From NCBI GenBank assembly GCA_905215345.1, contig CAJMPR010000024.1, positions 1 through 60,694 of the forward strand: a stretch of 60,694 bases of DNA. Reading direction: 5' to 3'. The notes below the pieces were generated by a model. It searched no databases, had not been told where the DNA came from, and worked only from the letters and a program-made list of their open reading frames with translations. The position numbers were made by a program, and so were the translations under genes. Shown here piece after piece: positions 25,514 to 33,898 of the stretch (the first letter of the stretch is position 1; every line of letters starts with the position of its first letter). This DNA comes from an uncultured bacterium. Lineage in GTDB: Bacteria > Bacteroidota > Bacteroidia > Bacteroidales > Bacteroidaceae.

Positions 25514-26101
25514 TCAATTCACTTCTACTATGACAAAATCGAATGTGTGAAAAAACTGGGGTCTCTTACCTACTTTAATTGGCAGCACAATAGTTACGGC
25601 AGCTCTTTCTCCTTTCTTTATATTACTTTTTTTGTATATTTTATTTGCCTTTTTCTGTGTAATCAGGTTGGCGGCGGTAATGGTTTGGCATATTTCTGAA
25701 TTACCATAGATTATTTCTTCAGTAGTCCTATTCATTGTTGCAGGATAAAAGCTGACTCCGGAAGCTCTTCCGTTCACAATGAACTCAGCATTTCTCCAAT
25801 TGATTCGTGCTTCTTCTGTTGAAGTATTTCGAACTGTCACTTTCCAAGTTTCGCTTGTAGGTATGAACTGATAAACCATATTATCTTCGATATATTCCAA
25901 CTTTCCCTGCTGATTGGCATACCATTTGAAAGAAATGTTGAAACGGTCATTATCTGTGTATTGAGCGTGTGCTACCAATGGACATATGAAGAATAATGGT
26001 ACTATAAAATAGTTCTGACATTTGTACTTACGGTAATTAGAAAAACCTCGTACAACAATCGCTGAAATATACGTCAGGATCGTAAAGGGAAAATGAAACA
26101 T
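25514..26101 (-). CDS. Secreted or membrane-anchored protein of unknown function, paralogue B
   Basis: 195 residues from the ATG at 26101. The layout copies paralogue A: a hydrophobic N-terminus (MFHFPFTILTYISAIVV), a basic NYRKYKCQ loop, a second hydrophobic segment ending VAHAQ, then the same beta-rich domain (LEYIEDNMVYQFIPTSETWK, NWRNAEFIVNGRASGVSFYP, TAANLITQKKANKIYKKSNI). Both end with a PxFFHxFDFxI segment. Family not recognised. Confidence 0.7.
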   Translation of the reverse strand: MFHFPFTILTYISAIVVRGFSNYRKYKCQNYFIVPLFFICPLVAHAQYTDNDRFNISFKWYANQQGKLEYIEDNMVYQFIPTSETWKVTVRNTSTEEARINWRNAEFIVNGRASGVSFYPATMNRTTEEIIYGNSEICQTITAANLITQKKANKIYKKSNIKKGERAAVTIVLPIKVGKRPQFFHTFDFVIVEVN

Positions 26102-26481
26102 AATACAAAATATTTTAAGTTTGAATGCTGTGCAAAAAATATTCAATATTCGGTAATCGAATAAATTGTCAGTTATTATAAGTAACATTTTCTATTAAAT
26201 TATTGTTCGTACTACAAATCTCTTCCTTCTAATATATTTTATTGCTTCTTCTTTCTTGTATGTAACATAAACCTTCTTTTATATCTAAAGCCTTTGATTA
26301 TATGAAGATCAAATAATAAATAGGGGCTGAGAGTTTTGTTATATCAGTGAAATAGCTTTTTGTAGCTTATTAGTTCTTGTTTAATGGGCTTGAACAAAAA
26401 TTCCCTTTTTCTGTATTTTTTTGTACTCTTGTTTGCTATAAATTCGCGTATTTAGCAGTCAAATTAATAAAGACTGATATT

Positions 26482-28869
26482 ATGAAGAATTTCATTGGCT
26501 TGCTGCTACTTTTAAGTTGCATGGGACAGCAAGATACTTGGGCGGCAGAAAAAGTTCAAATTAATGCTTTTTCCGATGTCGTTGTTTTCGGTAATCATTC
26601 CGATGTGAATGGAGATTTGCGTATGTTGCGTAAAAGATATCCATTGAAGCCAGTAAAGGCAACTAAAGCCGAAGTGCAGCGTGCAATTGAGTTTAAAGAG
26701 ACATATGATACTTCCGAAATGGAGACTGTAAAGGTTGAAGATGCCCGTAAACTGGCTACTACTATACGTGCACTGGCATATGCTTCACAGGAGAACTTGC
26801 CCGAAGGGGCCGACTTCTCATCTTATCTGGATCAGGTGCTCACCGATCAGGTCATAGAGCGCATTCCTGTTTTCAACTATAATCAATATGATGATGTGCG
26901 TAAAGTTCCGGCTGATTTTCTTGCTGCATTGCCTGTATGCACGCCTCAACAACGTGGACGTTTGATAGAGGCTGTAAAAGGTTTGATAGAATTCTTTAAA
27001 TTAACTCAGGACGATGAGAAAGTAAAACGTAGTATGAATTCGGACTATATGTATAATGTGTTGCCTCATCTCTTTATTTGCGCGTTATACAATCCGGACG
27101 AAGCAGAGTCGGTTAAAGACCTTCAGGCATTTTCGAATTACCTGTCGGCATGTACGCAGTATGTACCGGGTGAGAAAGATATTCTGAAACCTGACGGTAC
27201 CGGATTTCATCATAAGACACACTATAACGGATATATGTATTCTTATCGCACTTGGGTGGAATACATGGGGCGTTTGAAAGGTACTACTTTCCGAATTGAT
27301 AAGGCTGCGTACCAGCGAATGAGTAAGGCGGTAGCCAGTATTTATCTGATGGCAACTGCTTCGGCATCCGATACCGGTCATTTCTTTGCCAACAGTCTGA
27401 CCGGGCGTCATCCTTTCTATGGACTGGAAGTAAACTTTTCTAAAGGTCTTTTCCGTGAACTGGTTGAGATAGGAGGGGATATCGATGGGAAAGAATTCGA
27501 TTCCGAGTTGGCGGCTTATTACAATGCTTTCTTCAAAACGAATTACTATAAAGGTATAGAACCTAAGAAATTAGATGGATTCTATCAGTTCAATTATAGT
27601 CCTGCCGGTATCTATCGTCAGGCAAACTGGGTAGCTACCATGCGTTGCCCTACTGTAAATTTCTGGGGAGCCGAAATATATAACAAGACGAACCGCTTTG
27701 GTCGCTACCAGTCACATGGCACATTGGAAGTGCTCTATGAAGGCTCCTTGGAGGCTTCGGGCTATCCCTATAAAGATAAGAAGAGTGCAGACAAAGGTGG
27801 TTGGGATTGGAACGTGATGCCTGGTGCTACCACTGTACATTATACCGACTGGAAATCTCTGTTACCTAATGGTAACGACAGTGACCGTTTCGACCAGCGT
27901 TCTGCCACGACCAACTTTGCCGGAGCTCTTTCTTGGGGAGATTGTGGCTTGTTTGCTTCTGCTTTCGACCAGAGCGATTCGTGGGGAAGTCGTCGTTTCG
28001 TACCTACGAACTTGACGTTTTGTAAGTCTGTTTTTGCCATTGATGGCATGTTGTTCAGTATGGGTAGTGGTATCAGTGCTCAGGGTGAGTATCCCGAAAG
28101 TTGGGTAACTGCAACGAATTTGTTCCAGAACATTGTTAAAGATAATGGAGCCGGAACTATTGTTAATGGTAAGTCGTTGACCGAGGGAGATTCTCTGTTA
28201 CTTTCATCCTCCAAAGATGCGTGGATAGTAAATCCTTGTTCCACCGGTTACTTTATTCCTGCAGGAAACGATCCGTTAGTAATACGTTATGGCAAGCAGA
28301 CGACTCCTTCGCCTTCGGGACTTACTGCACAGGGTATGGGAACAATGACTGCAGTAAAGGCGTATATCAATCACGGTGTGAAACCCTTACAGAAGAAATA
28401 TCAGTTTATTGTAGTTCCCGGAACTACAGCCGACCGTATGAGTGCCGATGCCAAGCGCTTTTCCCGTAAAGGTGGTATCTTTGAAGTAAAGCAACAACAG
28501 GATTCTTTACATGTGGTTAAGCATATTCCTTCAGGTACGGTGGCTTATTCTCTGTTTGCTCCCGTGGCAGGTTTGAAAGATGGTGTACTTCGTTCCTCGG
28601 ATACGGAACTGTTATTAATGGAGCGCCTTGCCGGGAGCCAGCTTGATATAGCTGTTTGCAATCCCGATTTATGTCCGAAAACCGATAAATACTATGGTTG
28701 GATATCCACACCTACTACTGCGACATTGACTTTTGAAGGTAGCTGGTTGCCGGATGAGGCAAGTCAGAAAGAAATCGTTTCTGTTTCTCAAGCAGGTGGA
28801 CAGACGTTAGTGGTTGTGAAATTAGAAGATGGGGCACCCCGCTATCTGAAGTTCAACAAGAAGAAATAA
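26482..28869 (+). CDS. Polysaccharide lyase family 8-type glycosaminoglycan lyase
   Basis: 795 residues. The start at 26482 gives a signal peptide (MKNFIGLLLLLSCMGQ...TWAA); 35 further upstream codons of open frame are ignored. An alpha/alpha toroid is followed by beta-sandwich domains, as in chondroitin and hyaluronate lyases. DGTGFHHKTHYNGY (238-251) aligns with the catalytic region of chondroitin ABC lyase: His244 and Tyr251 match its His/Tyr pair; GRYQSHG and LEVLYEG supply the conserved Arg and Glu, and GWDWNVMPGATTVHY is family-typical. It cleaves uronic-acid-containing chains by beta-elimination, probably in the periplasm. Exact substrate (chondroitin, dermatan or hyaluronan) is not determined. 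Confidence 0.88.
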   Translation: MKNFIGLLLLLSCMGQQDTWAAEKVQINAFSDVVVFGNHSDVNGDLRMLRKRYPLKPVKATKAEVQRAIEFKETYDTSEMETVKVEDARKLATTIRALAYASQENLPEGADFSSYLDQVLTDQVIERIPVFNYNQYDDVRKVPADFLAALPVCTPQQRGRLIEAVKGLIEFFKLTQDDEKVKRSMNSDYMYNVLPHLFICALYNPDEAESVKDLQAFSNYLSACTQYVPGEKDILKPDGTGFHHKTHYNGYMYSYRTWVEYMGRLKGTTFRIDKAAYQRMSKAVASIYLMATASASDTGHFFANSLTGRHPFYGLEVNFSKGLFRELVEIGGDIDGKEFDSELAAYYNAFFKTNYYKGIEPKKLDGFYQFNYSPAGIYRQANWVATMRCPTVNFWGAEIYNKTNRFGRYQSHGTLEVLYEGSLEASGYPYKDKKSADKGGWDWNVMPGATTVHYTDWKSLLPNGNDSDRFDQRSATTNFAGALSWGDCGLFASAFDQSDSWGSRRFVPTNLTFCKSVFAIDGMLFSMGSGISAQGEYPESWVTATNLFQNIVKDNGAGTIVNGKSLTEGDSLLLSSSKDAWIVNPCSTGYFIPAGNDPLVIRYGKQTTPSPSGLTAQGMGTMTAVKAYINHGVKPLQKKYQFIVVPGTTADRMSADAKRFSRKGGIFEVKQQQDSLHVVKHIPSGTVAYSLFAPVAGLKDGVLRSSDTELLLMERLAGSQLDIAVCNPDLCPKTDKYYGWISTPTTATLTFEGSWLPDEASQKEIVSVSQAGGQTLVVVKLEDGAPRYLKFNKKK

Positions 28870-28887
28870 TATACAGAATATATAATT

Positions 28888-31476
28888 ATGAAAAACATGA
28901 ATTTCAAGCATCTTTTGCTTTTGGTCGCTTGTAGTTTGTTGTCAACTTTGTACTCATGCGATGACGATGACCAAGCACAGTCTGAGTTTATGAAAGAGCA
29001 GGTTACAGCGATGGAACCGTCCGTGAACCAATTAAATACCTCTATCTTATGCTATCAGAACCTGATATCAGGTGAACTTCCGGTGGGAGTTATTCCTGTT
29101 GAAAAAGGGTATAAGGTCGAACTTTCGGGTGGGGGAACGTATGAAGTCGGTTCCGGTGAAGAGGTAGATGCTTTCATGCCGCTCATCACTATTTCAAAAG
29201 ACGGTAATTGGTCTTATAGCTTCGACGGAACCAACTATATTACATTTACAGATGTGTCCGGAAAGGCTCTGAACGCTTATTCGCTCGAAGGCATTGAAGC
29301 TATTTATCGGTCACCGCAGTTGAAAATTGACTCCGATGGTTTCTGGAAAGTAACTTGCGACGGAGGGGCTACCTACTCTTATTTATCAAACTCATCGCAA
29401 AAAAAGGTGGCCGCGTTCGGTAGTAAAGGAGTAGGTCTCACTTCTCTTTTCGATAACGTAGTTTACAATGAAGCCGCTAATGAACTGGCGCTTACAATGA
29501 AGGCGGAGAAGAAACAAGTCATGTTTCCGGTAATCACTACTTTCTATCTGAAAGTAAAAGGTAGTGAAACGGAAGATGACCGTACTTTCTTTCTGGGAGA
29601 GACACGTAAATACGAAGTCGAAGCAAGTGATGTGACGAAGACCAAGATAGTAGCTCCCAAAGGCTGGGAAGTGACGTTGCAGGAAGGGGAGCTTTCTATT
29701 AAAGCACCGGCTTCTGCCGCTGCCAGTAAAACGCAAAGCATCAATCTTGTCATTACTTCCTCCAAACAATATCTACGCACGGTGACGCTGGATGTGAAAT
29801 TGTTGAATATGACTTTTGATGAATCTTATTGCACGGCATGGAAAGAGTTTGTGGCAGGTTCTGAGAATAATGTATTACTTGATTTTTCGTATGCCGGGTA
29901 TATGCACGGTGAAGTAGCGCCTCCGGATGTTTATAGTTTGGGTTATCAGGTGTACAATGTGATGGATTACGGTGCTGTTCCCGATGATGACAAGTCAGAC
30001 CGTGAAGCATTCCTGAAAGCTCTGGAAGCAGCCGGTGCAAAACGTTCCAATTCAACCGGTACAAATGCAAAAACGGTGCGTATGCAACTCGGCTCCGGGA
30101 AATTGAATGCTATTATTTACTTTCCTCCCGGCAAGTATATCTTGCAAGATGATAAAGAGATAAATGAATCCATCCATCTTACCATGGGTAATTTTATCAT
30201 TAAAGGTGCGGGACGCGGCCTGACTACCATTAAGATGGATGCCAAGAACAAATTGGTCACTCCCGGTAGCTTGTGGACTTGCCCTACGATGATTGAAATC
30301 AAGCATTATACCGGTGTTAAGGATGAGATAGCCAAAGTAACCGGTGATGCGGCAAAAGGTTCTTTTGAAGTGGCTGTCAGCAGTGCGTCGAAGATTAAGG
30401 CCGGTGACTGGGTATGCCTTTATTTGATGAATAATGATCCGGAACTGGTTGCCAAGGAAATAGCTCCGCATCCGGTGAGCGATTTAAACGCTAATGTATC
30501 CATCATTAAGGATGGGGTGGAGGTTTTCGACTTGCACCAGGTAGCATCCGTCAATGATAATAAGGTAACTTTTGTTGAACCTATTATGCACGAGGTGGAA
30601 GCCAAGTATAATTGGGTGATTAAGGATTATCAACACTACGAAAATGTGGGTGTGGAAGACTTGACATTCGAAGGTAAAGCCAAAGATAAATTCTTCCATC
30701 ATGGTGAAGGAGATGATGGCAATGGCTCCGACGACAGTGAATACAAACTGATAGACTTCTCCCGTCTGGTAAATTCGTGGATGCGTCGTGTTAACTTTGT
30801 CAGTGTCAGCGAGGCTGCCTCTATGGTAAGTTGCGCTAATGTGTCGGTTTATGATGTGGACATCAGCGGTAATCGCGGTCACTCGGCTGTACGTTCCAAT
30901 TCATCTTCACGTGTCTTTATCGGTAAAGTGACCGACCATAGTCATGGCTATCGAATTGTCGGTAACAGTGTTTCGGGTGAGTGGATGGATAATGCCGGAC
31001 AATATCATGGTTGCGGAGTTTCTAAGCCCAGTATGGGGGCTGTTATATGGAACGTACGTTGGGGTGAGGATGGTTGTTACGAATCACATGCTTCACAACC
31101 ACGCGCTACGCTGATAGACCGTTGTGAAGGGGCTTTCATCCCCAGCCGCCAGGGAGGCGATGAACTGGAAGTTCCCAATCATTTGGACGATTTGATTATT
31201 TGGAATATGAATGCTACGCGTGTAGGTTATGAGAATAGTTGGAATAATAAGTTTGTATGGTGGGACAAGAGTTCAAGATGGGGTAAGACAATGCCGCCCA
31301 CTATTATCGGTTTCCACGGGGCATCTATCAACTTTGCCGAAACTTTCATCAGTGATGTACCACAAAACAAGCGTATTGAAAGTCAAGGTACTCGCGTAGA
31401 ACCTTATTCTCTGTATGAGGCTCAGTTACGCAGACGTTTAGGTTATGTGCCGGCTTGGCTTAGTGGCTTGAAGTAA
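28888..31476 (+). CDS. Surface lipoprotein with beta-helix domain, DUF4988/DUF4955 type (PL29-like candidate lyase)
   Basis: 862 residues. The lipobox LYSC (Cys24) is followed by DDDD, the acidic signal that sends Bacteroides lipoproteins to the cell surface. Residues 30-170 hold repeated short-strand modules (FMPLITISKDGNWSYSFDG, QLKIDSDGFWKVTCDGGATY) as in DUF4988. From about 350 a pectin-lyase-type right-handed beta-helix begins (VYNVMDYGAVPDDDKSDREA, IYFPPGKYIL). This resembles the B. thetaiotaomicron chondroitin lyase that founded PL29, but I could not align them. It is 18 bases after the PL8 gene, so the pair is an operon acting on the same glycan. Confidence 0.75.
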   Translation: MKNMNFKHLLLLVACSLLSTLYSCDDDDQAQSEFMKEQVTAMEPSVNQLNTSILCYQNLISGELPVGVIPVEKGYKVELSGGGTYEVGSGEEVDAFMPLITISKDGNWSYSFDGTNYITFTDVSGKALNAYSLEGIEAIYRSPQLKIDSDGFWKVTCDGGATYSYLSNSSQKKVAAFGSKGVGLTSLFDNVVYNEAANELALTMKAEKKQVMFPVITTFYLKVKGSETEDDRTFFLGETRKYEVEASDVTKTKIVAPKGWEVTLQEGELSIKAPASAAASKTQSINLVITSSKQYLRTVTLDVKLLNMTFDESYCTAWKEFVAGSENNVLLDFSYAGYMHGEVAPPDVYSLGYQVYNVMDYGAVPDDDKSDREAFLKALEAAGAKRSNSTGTNAKTVRMQLGSGKLNAIIYFPPGKYILQDDKEINESIHLTMGNFIIKGAGRGLTTIKMDAKNKLVTPGSLWTCPTMIEIKHYTGVKDEIAKVTGDAAKGSFEVAVSSASKIKAGDWVCLYLMNNDPELVAKEIAPHPVSDLNANVSIIKDGVEVFDLHQVASVNDNKVTFVEPIMHEVEAKYNWVIKDYQHYENVGVEDLTFEGKAKDKFFHHGEGDDGNGSDDSEYKLIDFSRLVNSWMRRVNFVSVSEAASMVSCANVSVYDVDISGNRGHSAVRSNSSSRVFIGKVTDHSHGYRIVGNSVSGEWMDNAGQYHGCGVSKPSMGAVIWNVRWGEDGCYESHASQPRATLIDRCEGAFIPSRQGGDELEVPNHLDDLIIWNMNATRVGYENSWNNKFVWWDKSSRWGKTMPPTIIGFHGASINFAETFISDVPQNKRIESQGTRVEPYSLYEAQLRRRLGYVPAWLSGLK

Positions 31477-31540
31477 GATTATTCCTCATTTCCCTCTTTT
31501 TACGCTTTTCTGTCAAGAGCAGATTTACGTAAGTTTAACA

Positions 31541-31569
31541 GACGGGTGGCATAAGCCACCCGTCTTTGC
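31541..31569 (+). terminator. Terminator of the lyase operon
   Basis: GACGGGTGGC (31541-31550) and GCCACCCGTC (31555-31564) form a perfect 10-bp stem with an ATAA loop, followed by TTTGCTTTT. Confidence 0.88.
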
Positions 31570-31574
31570 TTTTC

Positions 31575-31706
31575 AAGTATATGATAAGTTATTTCCAAGT
31601 ATATCATCCGTTGCTTGCGAGTATATCATCTCTTAGTTATAAGTACATCATGTGTCGCGCTTAAGTGTATCATCCGTTCCTACTCGCTTTATCGTCCGAA
31701 GCGGCT
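31575..31706. repeat. Degenerate tandem array, exact 22-bp period, six units
   Basis: Units begin at 31575, 31597, 31619, 31641, 31663 and 31685 with no slippage. The consensus of the first 16 positions is AAGTATATCATCCGTT; the last six vary and the sixth unit is poor. It begins right after the lyase terminator. Confidence 0.85.
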
Positions 31707-31752
31707 GGCTTTTTGCATAAAACTATGCCTGTTTTCCTCTTAAAGACCTAAG

Positions 31753-31836
31753 CTTTAGGAAGCTAAACCTCTACTTTAGGAAGCTGAAGTACTACATTAC
31801 GGTTGATAGCGTACGCTTTTGGAAATAAAAAAGGAG
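31753..31836. repeat. Degenerate tandem array, 21-bp period, four units
   Basis: Units begin at 31753, 31774, 31795 and 31816. The first two share CTTTAGGAAGCT; the third (CATTACGGTTGAT) and fourth (CTTTTGGAAAT) are diverged. AGCTT and AAGCT flank the core of unit one as a short inverted repeat. Confidence 0.72.
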
Positions 31837-31850
31837 CGGAGGGATAATGA

Positions 31851-31877
31851 AAAAGGAGCGGGTTACCGCTCCTTTTG
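31851..31877. terminator. Terminator-like hairpin
   Basis: AAAAGGAGCGG (31851-31861) and CCGCTCCTTTT (31866-31876) form an 11-bp stem with a GTTA loop. The left arm is duplicated 22 bp upstream (AAAAAGGAGCGG at 31828). Confidence 0.7.
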
Positions 31878-31992
31878 TCCTAAATTAAAATTGAAGTATC
31901 TATAAATTCACTCTACAAAGATACAACATCGGAAAGACGATGTCAAGTGTTTCTGCATATTTTTAGCTTGTACCTTACGGTGTGCTTGTATT

Positions 31993-32014
31993 CGGCGGAT
32001 TTTAAAATCCGCCG
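31993..32014. repeat. 22-bp perfect palindrome, copy 1
   Basis: The left half is CGGCGGATTTT and the right half its exact complement; followed by GGACAGG. The same palindrome with the same right flank recurs at 32197. A half copy, AAATCCGCCGG, follows at 32023. Confidence 0.85.
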
Positions 32015-32054
32015 GGACAGGTAAATCCGCCGGAACAAGGGAGTGCTTAAGGTG

Positions 32055-32117
32055 ACAGAAAAAATCCCTTACCTGAGATTAAGGTAAGGGATTTGAGCTG
32101 TTGTCAGCTCTTTCTGT
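32055..32117. other. Perfect three-way-junction fold
   Basis: Three stems meet with no unpaired base at the junction. Closing stem: ACAGAAA (32055-32061) with TTTCTGT (32111-32117). Arm 1: AAATCCCTTACCT (32062-32074) with its complement (32082-32094), 7-base loop. Arm 2: GAGCTG (32095-32100) with CAGCTC (32105-32110), TTGT loop. On the minus strand it would sit about 115 bases beyond the last gene of the susCD operon, where arm 1 followed by TTTTCTGTC could also act as terminator. Confidence 0.85.
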
Positions 32118-32196
32118 AGAGATTTGATTAAGGTCGGATATATTGTTAAAGAAATATAGCAATTAATAGTCGGATTTGAAATCCTGATACTTGTAT

Positions 32197-32220
32197 CCGG
32201 CGGATTTTAAAATCCGCCGG
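32197..32220. repeat. 24-bp perfect palindrome, copy 2
   Basis: The left half is CCGGCGGATTTT. It shares TTGTAT on the left and GGACAGG on the right with copy 1 and ends ten bases from the stop codon of the adjacent gene. A decayed version, CGGATTTGAAATCC, lies just before it at 32171. Confidence 0.85.
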
Positions 32221-32230
32221 GACAGGGGGA

Positions 32231-33844
32231 TTAAGGTACGGGGATACTGTATGGTTCGAGAACTACATCACTGACTTCGATAGAATACAAATATGGACTC
32301 TTGTTCAGGTTAGTGTATATCCTTATTTCCATTTGAGAGAAATCCGTATTATCTATAATACTACTAACTGCATTGGATTTGTAACTACCGGGAGCTGCCA
32401 TGTGGTTCATATCTATATACAATGTATAATCCGTTTTCCAATCTGTATTTCCTGGAGTAGAAGAACTTGTTGTCGCAATGGCTTCTGTTGTACTACCATT
32501 ATAGTCTAAATTTCTATGTCTTAAGAAAGTTGCTTCACTACTGTGACATACAAAAGAATTATTATTGGCTTTATCTCGAATTGTGAACACTATAGGTTCA
32601 GTTGTACTACTAGATTTAATCTTTGCTGTCAATTTGAAGGCATGACTTTCTGATTGTGGTAATTCTCCAGTTATGTAGCTTATAGCACTTTTATACCAAC
32701 TATTATTAGCTGAAGTTGCGCTACCGTCATACGTTAACTTCATTGATTTCCCCCAATCAGTGGCATTATCTGTTTCGATAGAGAATGTAGCTCTGGTTTG
32801 TTCTGCTGCGGTTGCAAACATATACCACCCTTCTTCTGTTGCTGGAGTTGCGATATATTGATTGTTGTTGGCAAAAGTATCACCAATCGGTTTAATCAAT
32901 TTAACCACAATTTCCTCATAAGACCCCGTCCCATCCAACGAAGTCGAGGGAGTCCAAGGATCAATTGTCGTATTCTTAGATGGAATAGTGATACCAGAGT
33001 TTGCTTCTCCTATCTTCACTTCCATGATGCGATATTTACCTTGTTCGTAAGGAACATCTTTGCTGTATGTAAATTGATAGTCTTTTCCAGCGGCATCTAT
33101 ATCGTACACAGCTACTAATGGGGTATTGGTAGTTATACTTTGTGCAGGAACTACAGCGCGATAAGCGCGTGCTTCCTTTTGCAAACCTAAATATTTCATA
33201 GTAACTTCGGTGAGTTCACCGGAATTTGTTACACTTTGAGTTTCGAGGTTCAAAGTACCGCCTAACTTGACATTCAGCAGTTTCACAGCAGAAGGGTCTT
33301 GTGTTACCTTGTCACCAAACAGACTTACTTCTACCATTGCATACATATGTTTAAAAGTCAGGGTAACCAAGCTGTTTTCAGCATTAGTGGCTCCGTTCTC
33401 ATTGCTTGCCGCAAGAATATCGCTGAGATTGTAGCCGTCTCCACTATTTTGATCTTGTGCGGCTGCAAGTGCTACACTTGTTGGAGTAGCGATTCCATCT
33501 TGGTAAGGATAATATGCGTAATATTTGTAGTTTTTACCGCTTTCTACAATAATGCCGTTACTTTCACATTTCCAGTCAGTGCCATCATATTGGTATTTCG
33601 CATTGGTATACACCAAACTTCCTTCTTCATAAACAAAGATACCTACTGCATCGCCCACTTTCCAATCTGTTGTACGGGTTGATGCATCGGTTGTAGTACG
33701 TGTATTAACTCCTGCGATACTCATTTCGAATTTTACCGCTTTCCCTTTTCTTGCCGGAGCTTGCGGTTCGTTTTCGTCATTGCTGCAACTTGTAGTAACC
33801 AAAGCCGCTACAAGGCAGAGCGCTAAATATTTTAAACTTTTCAT
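32231..33844 (-). CDS. Fimbrillin-family (Mfa/FimA-like) lipoprotein with C-terminal carbohydrate-binding-like domain
   Basis: 537 residues. The lipobox TSC (Cys20) is followed by SNDENEPQ. An N-terminal Mfa-like sandwich (KAVKFEMSIAGVNTRTTT, DWKVGDAVGIFVY, NYKYYAYYPYQDG, VTLTFKHMYAMVEVSL) occupies about 35-320. The C-terminal third (GWYMFATAAEQTRATFSIET onward) looks like a beta-jelly-roll. Last gene of the susC operon, so a glycan-binding surface protein is more likely than a pilus subunit. Confidence 0.75.
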   Translation of the reverse strand: MKSLKYLALCLVAALVTTSCSNDENEPQAPARKGKAVKFEMSIAGVNTRTTTDASTRTTDWKVGDAVGIFVYEEGSLVYTNAKYQYDGTDWKCESNGIIVESGKNYKYYAYYPYQDGIATPTSVALAAAQDQNSGDGYNLSDILAASNENGATNAENSLVTLTFKHMYAMVEVSLFGDKVTQDPSAVKLLNVKLGGTLNLETQSVTNSGELTEVTMKYLGLQKEARAYRAVVPAQSITTNTPLVAVYDIDAAGKDYQFTYSKDVPYEQGKYRIMEVKIGEANSGITIPSKNTTIDPWTPSTSLDGTGSYEEIVVKLIKPIGDTFANNNQYIATPATEEGWYMFATAAEQTRATFSIETDNATDWGKSMKLTYDGSATSANNSWYKSAISYITGELPQSESHAFKLTAKIKSSSTTEPIVFTIRDKANNNSFVCHSSEATFLRHRNLDYNGSTTEAIATTSSSTPGNTDWKTDYTLYIDMNHMAAPGSYKSNAVSSIIDNTDFSQMEIRIYTNLNKSPYLYSIEVSDVVLEPYSIPVP

Positions 33845-33898
33845 GTTATAAATGTTTTTGATAGTTGATTTAATACTTATTCTTAAATAGGATTATGC

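Larger units (their letters stand above)
31477..32230. other. Structured 754-bp convergent intergenic region
   Basis: No credible gene is visible here. The gap between the lyase operon and the susCD operon holds, in order: a terminator (31541), a 22-bp-period array (31575), a 21-bp-period array (31753), a second hairpin (31851), a palindrome (31993), a three-way-junction fold (32055) and a second copy of the palindrome (32197). Confidence 0.85.

Noticed and set aside
31575..31836. Coding tandem-repeat peptide
   Set aside because: Periods of 22 and 21 bp with stops in all frames do not give a repeated peptide.
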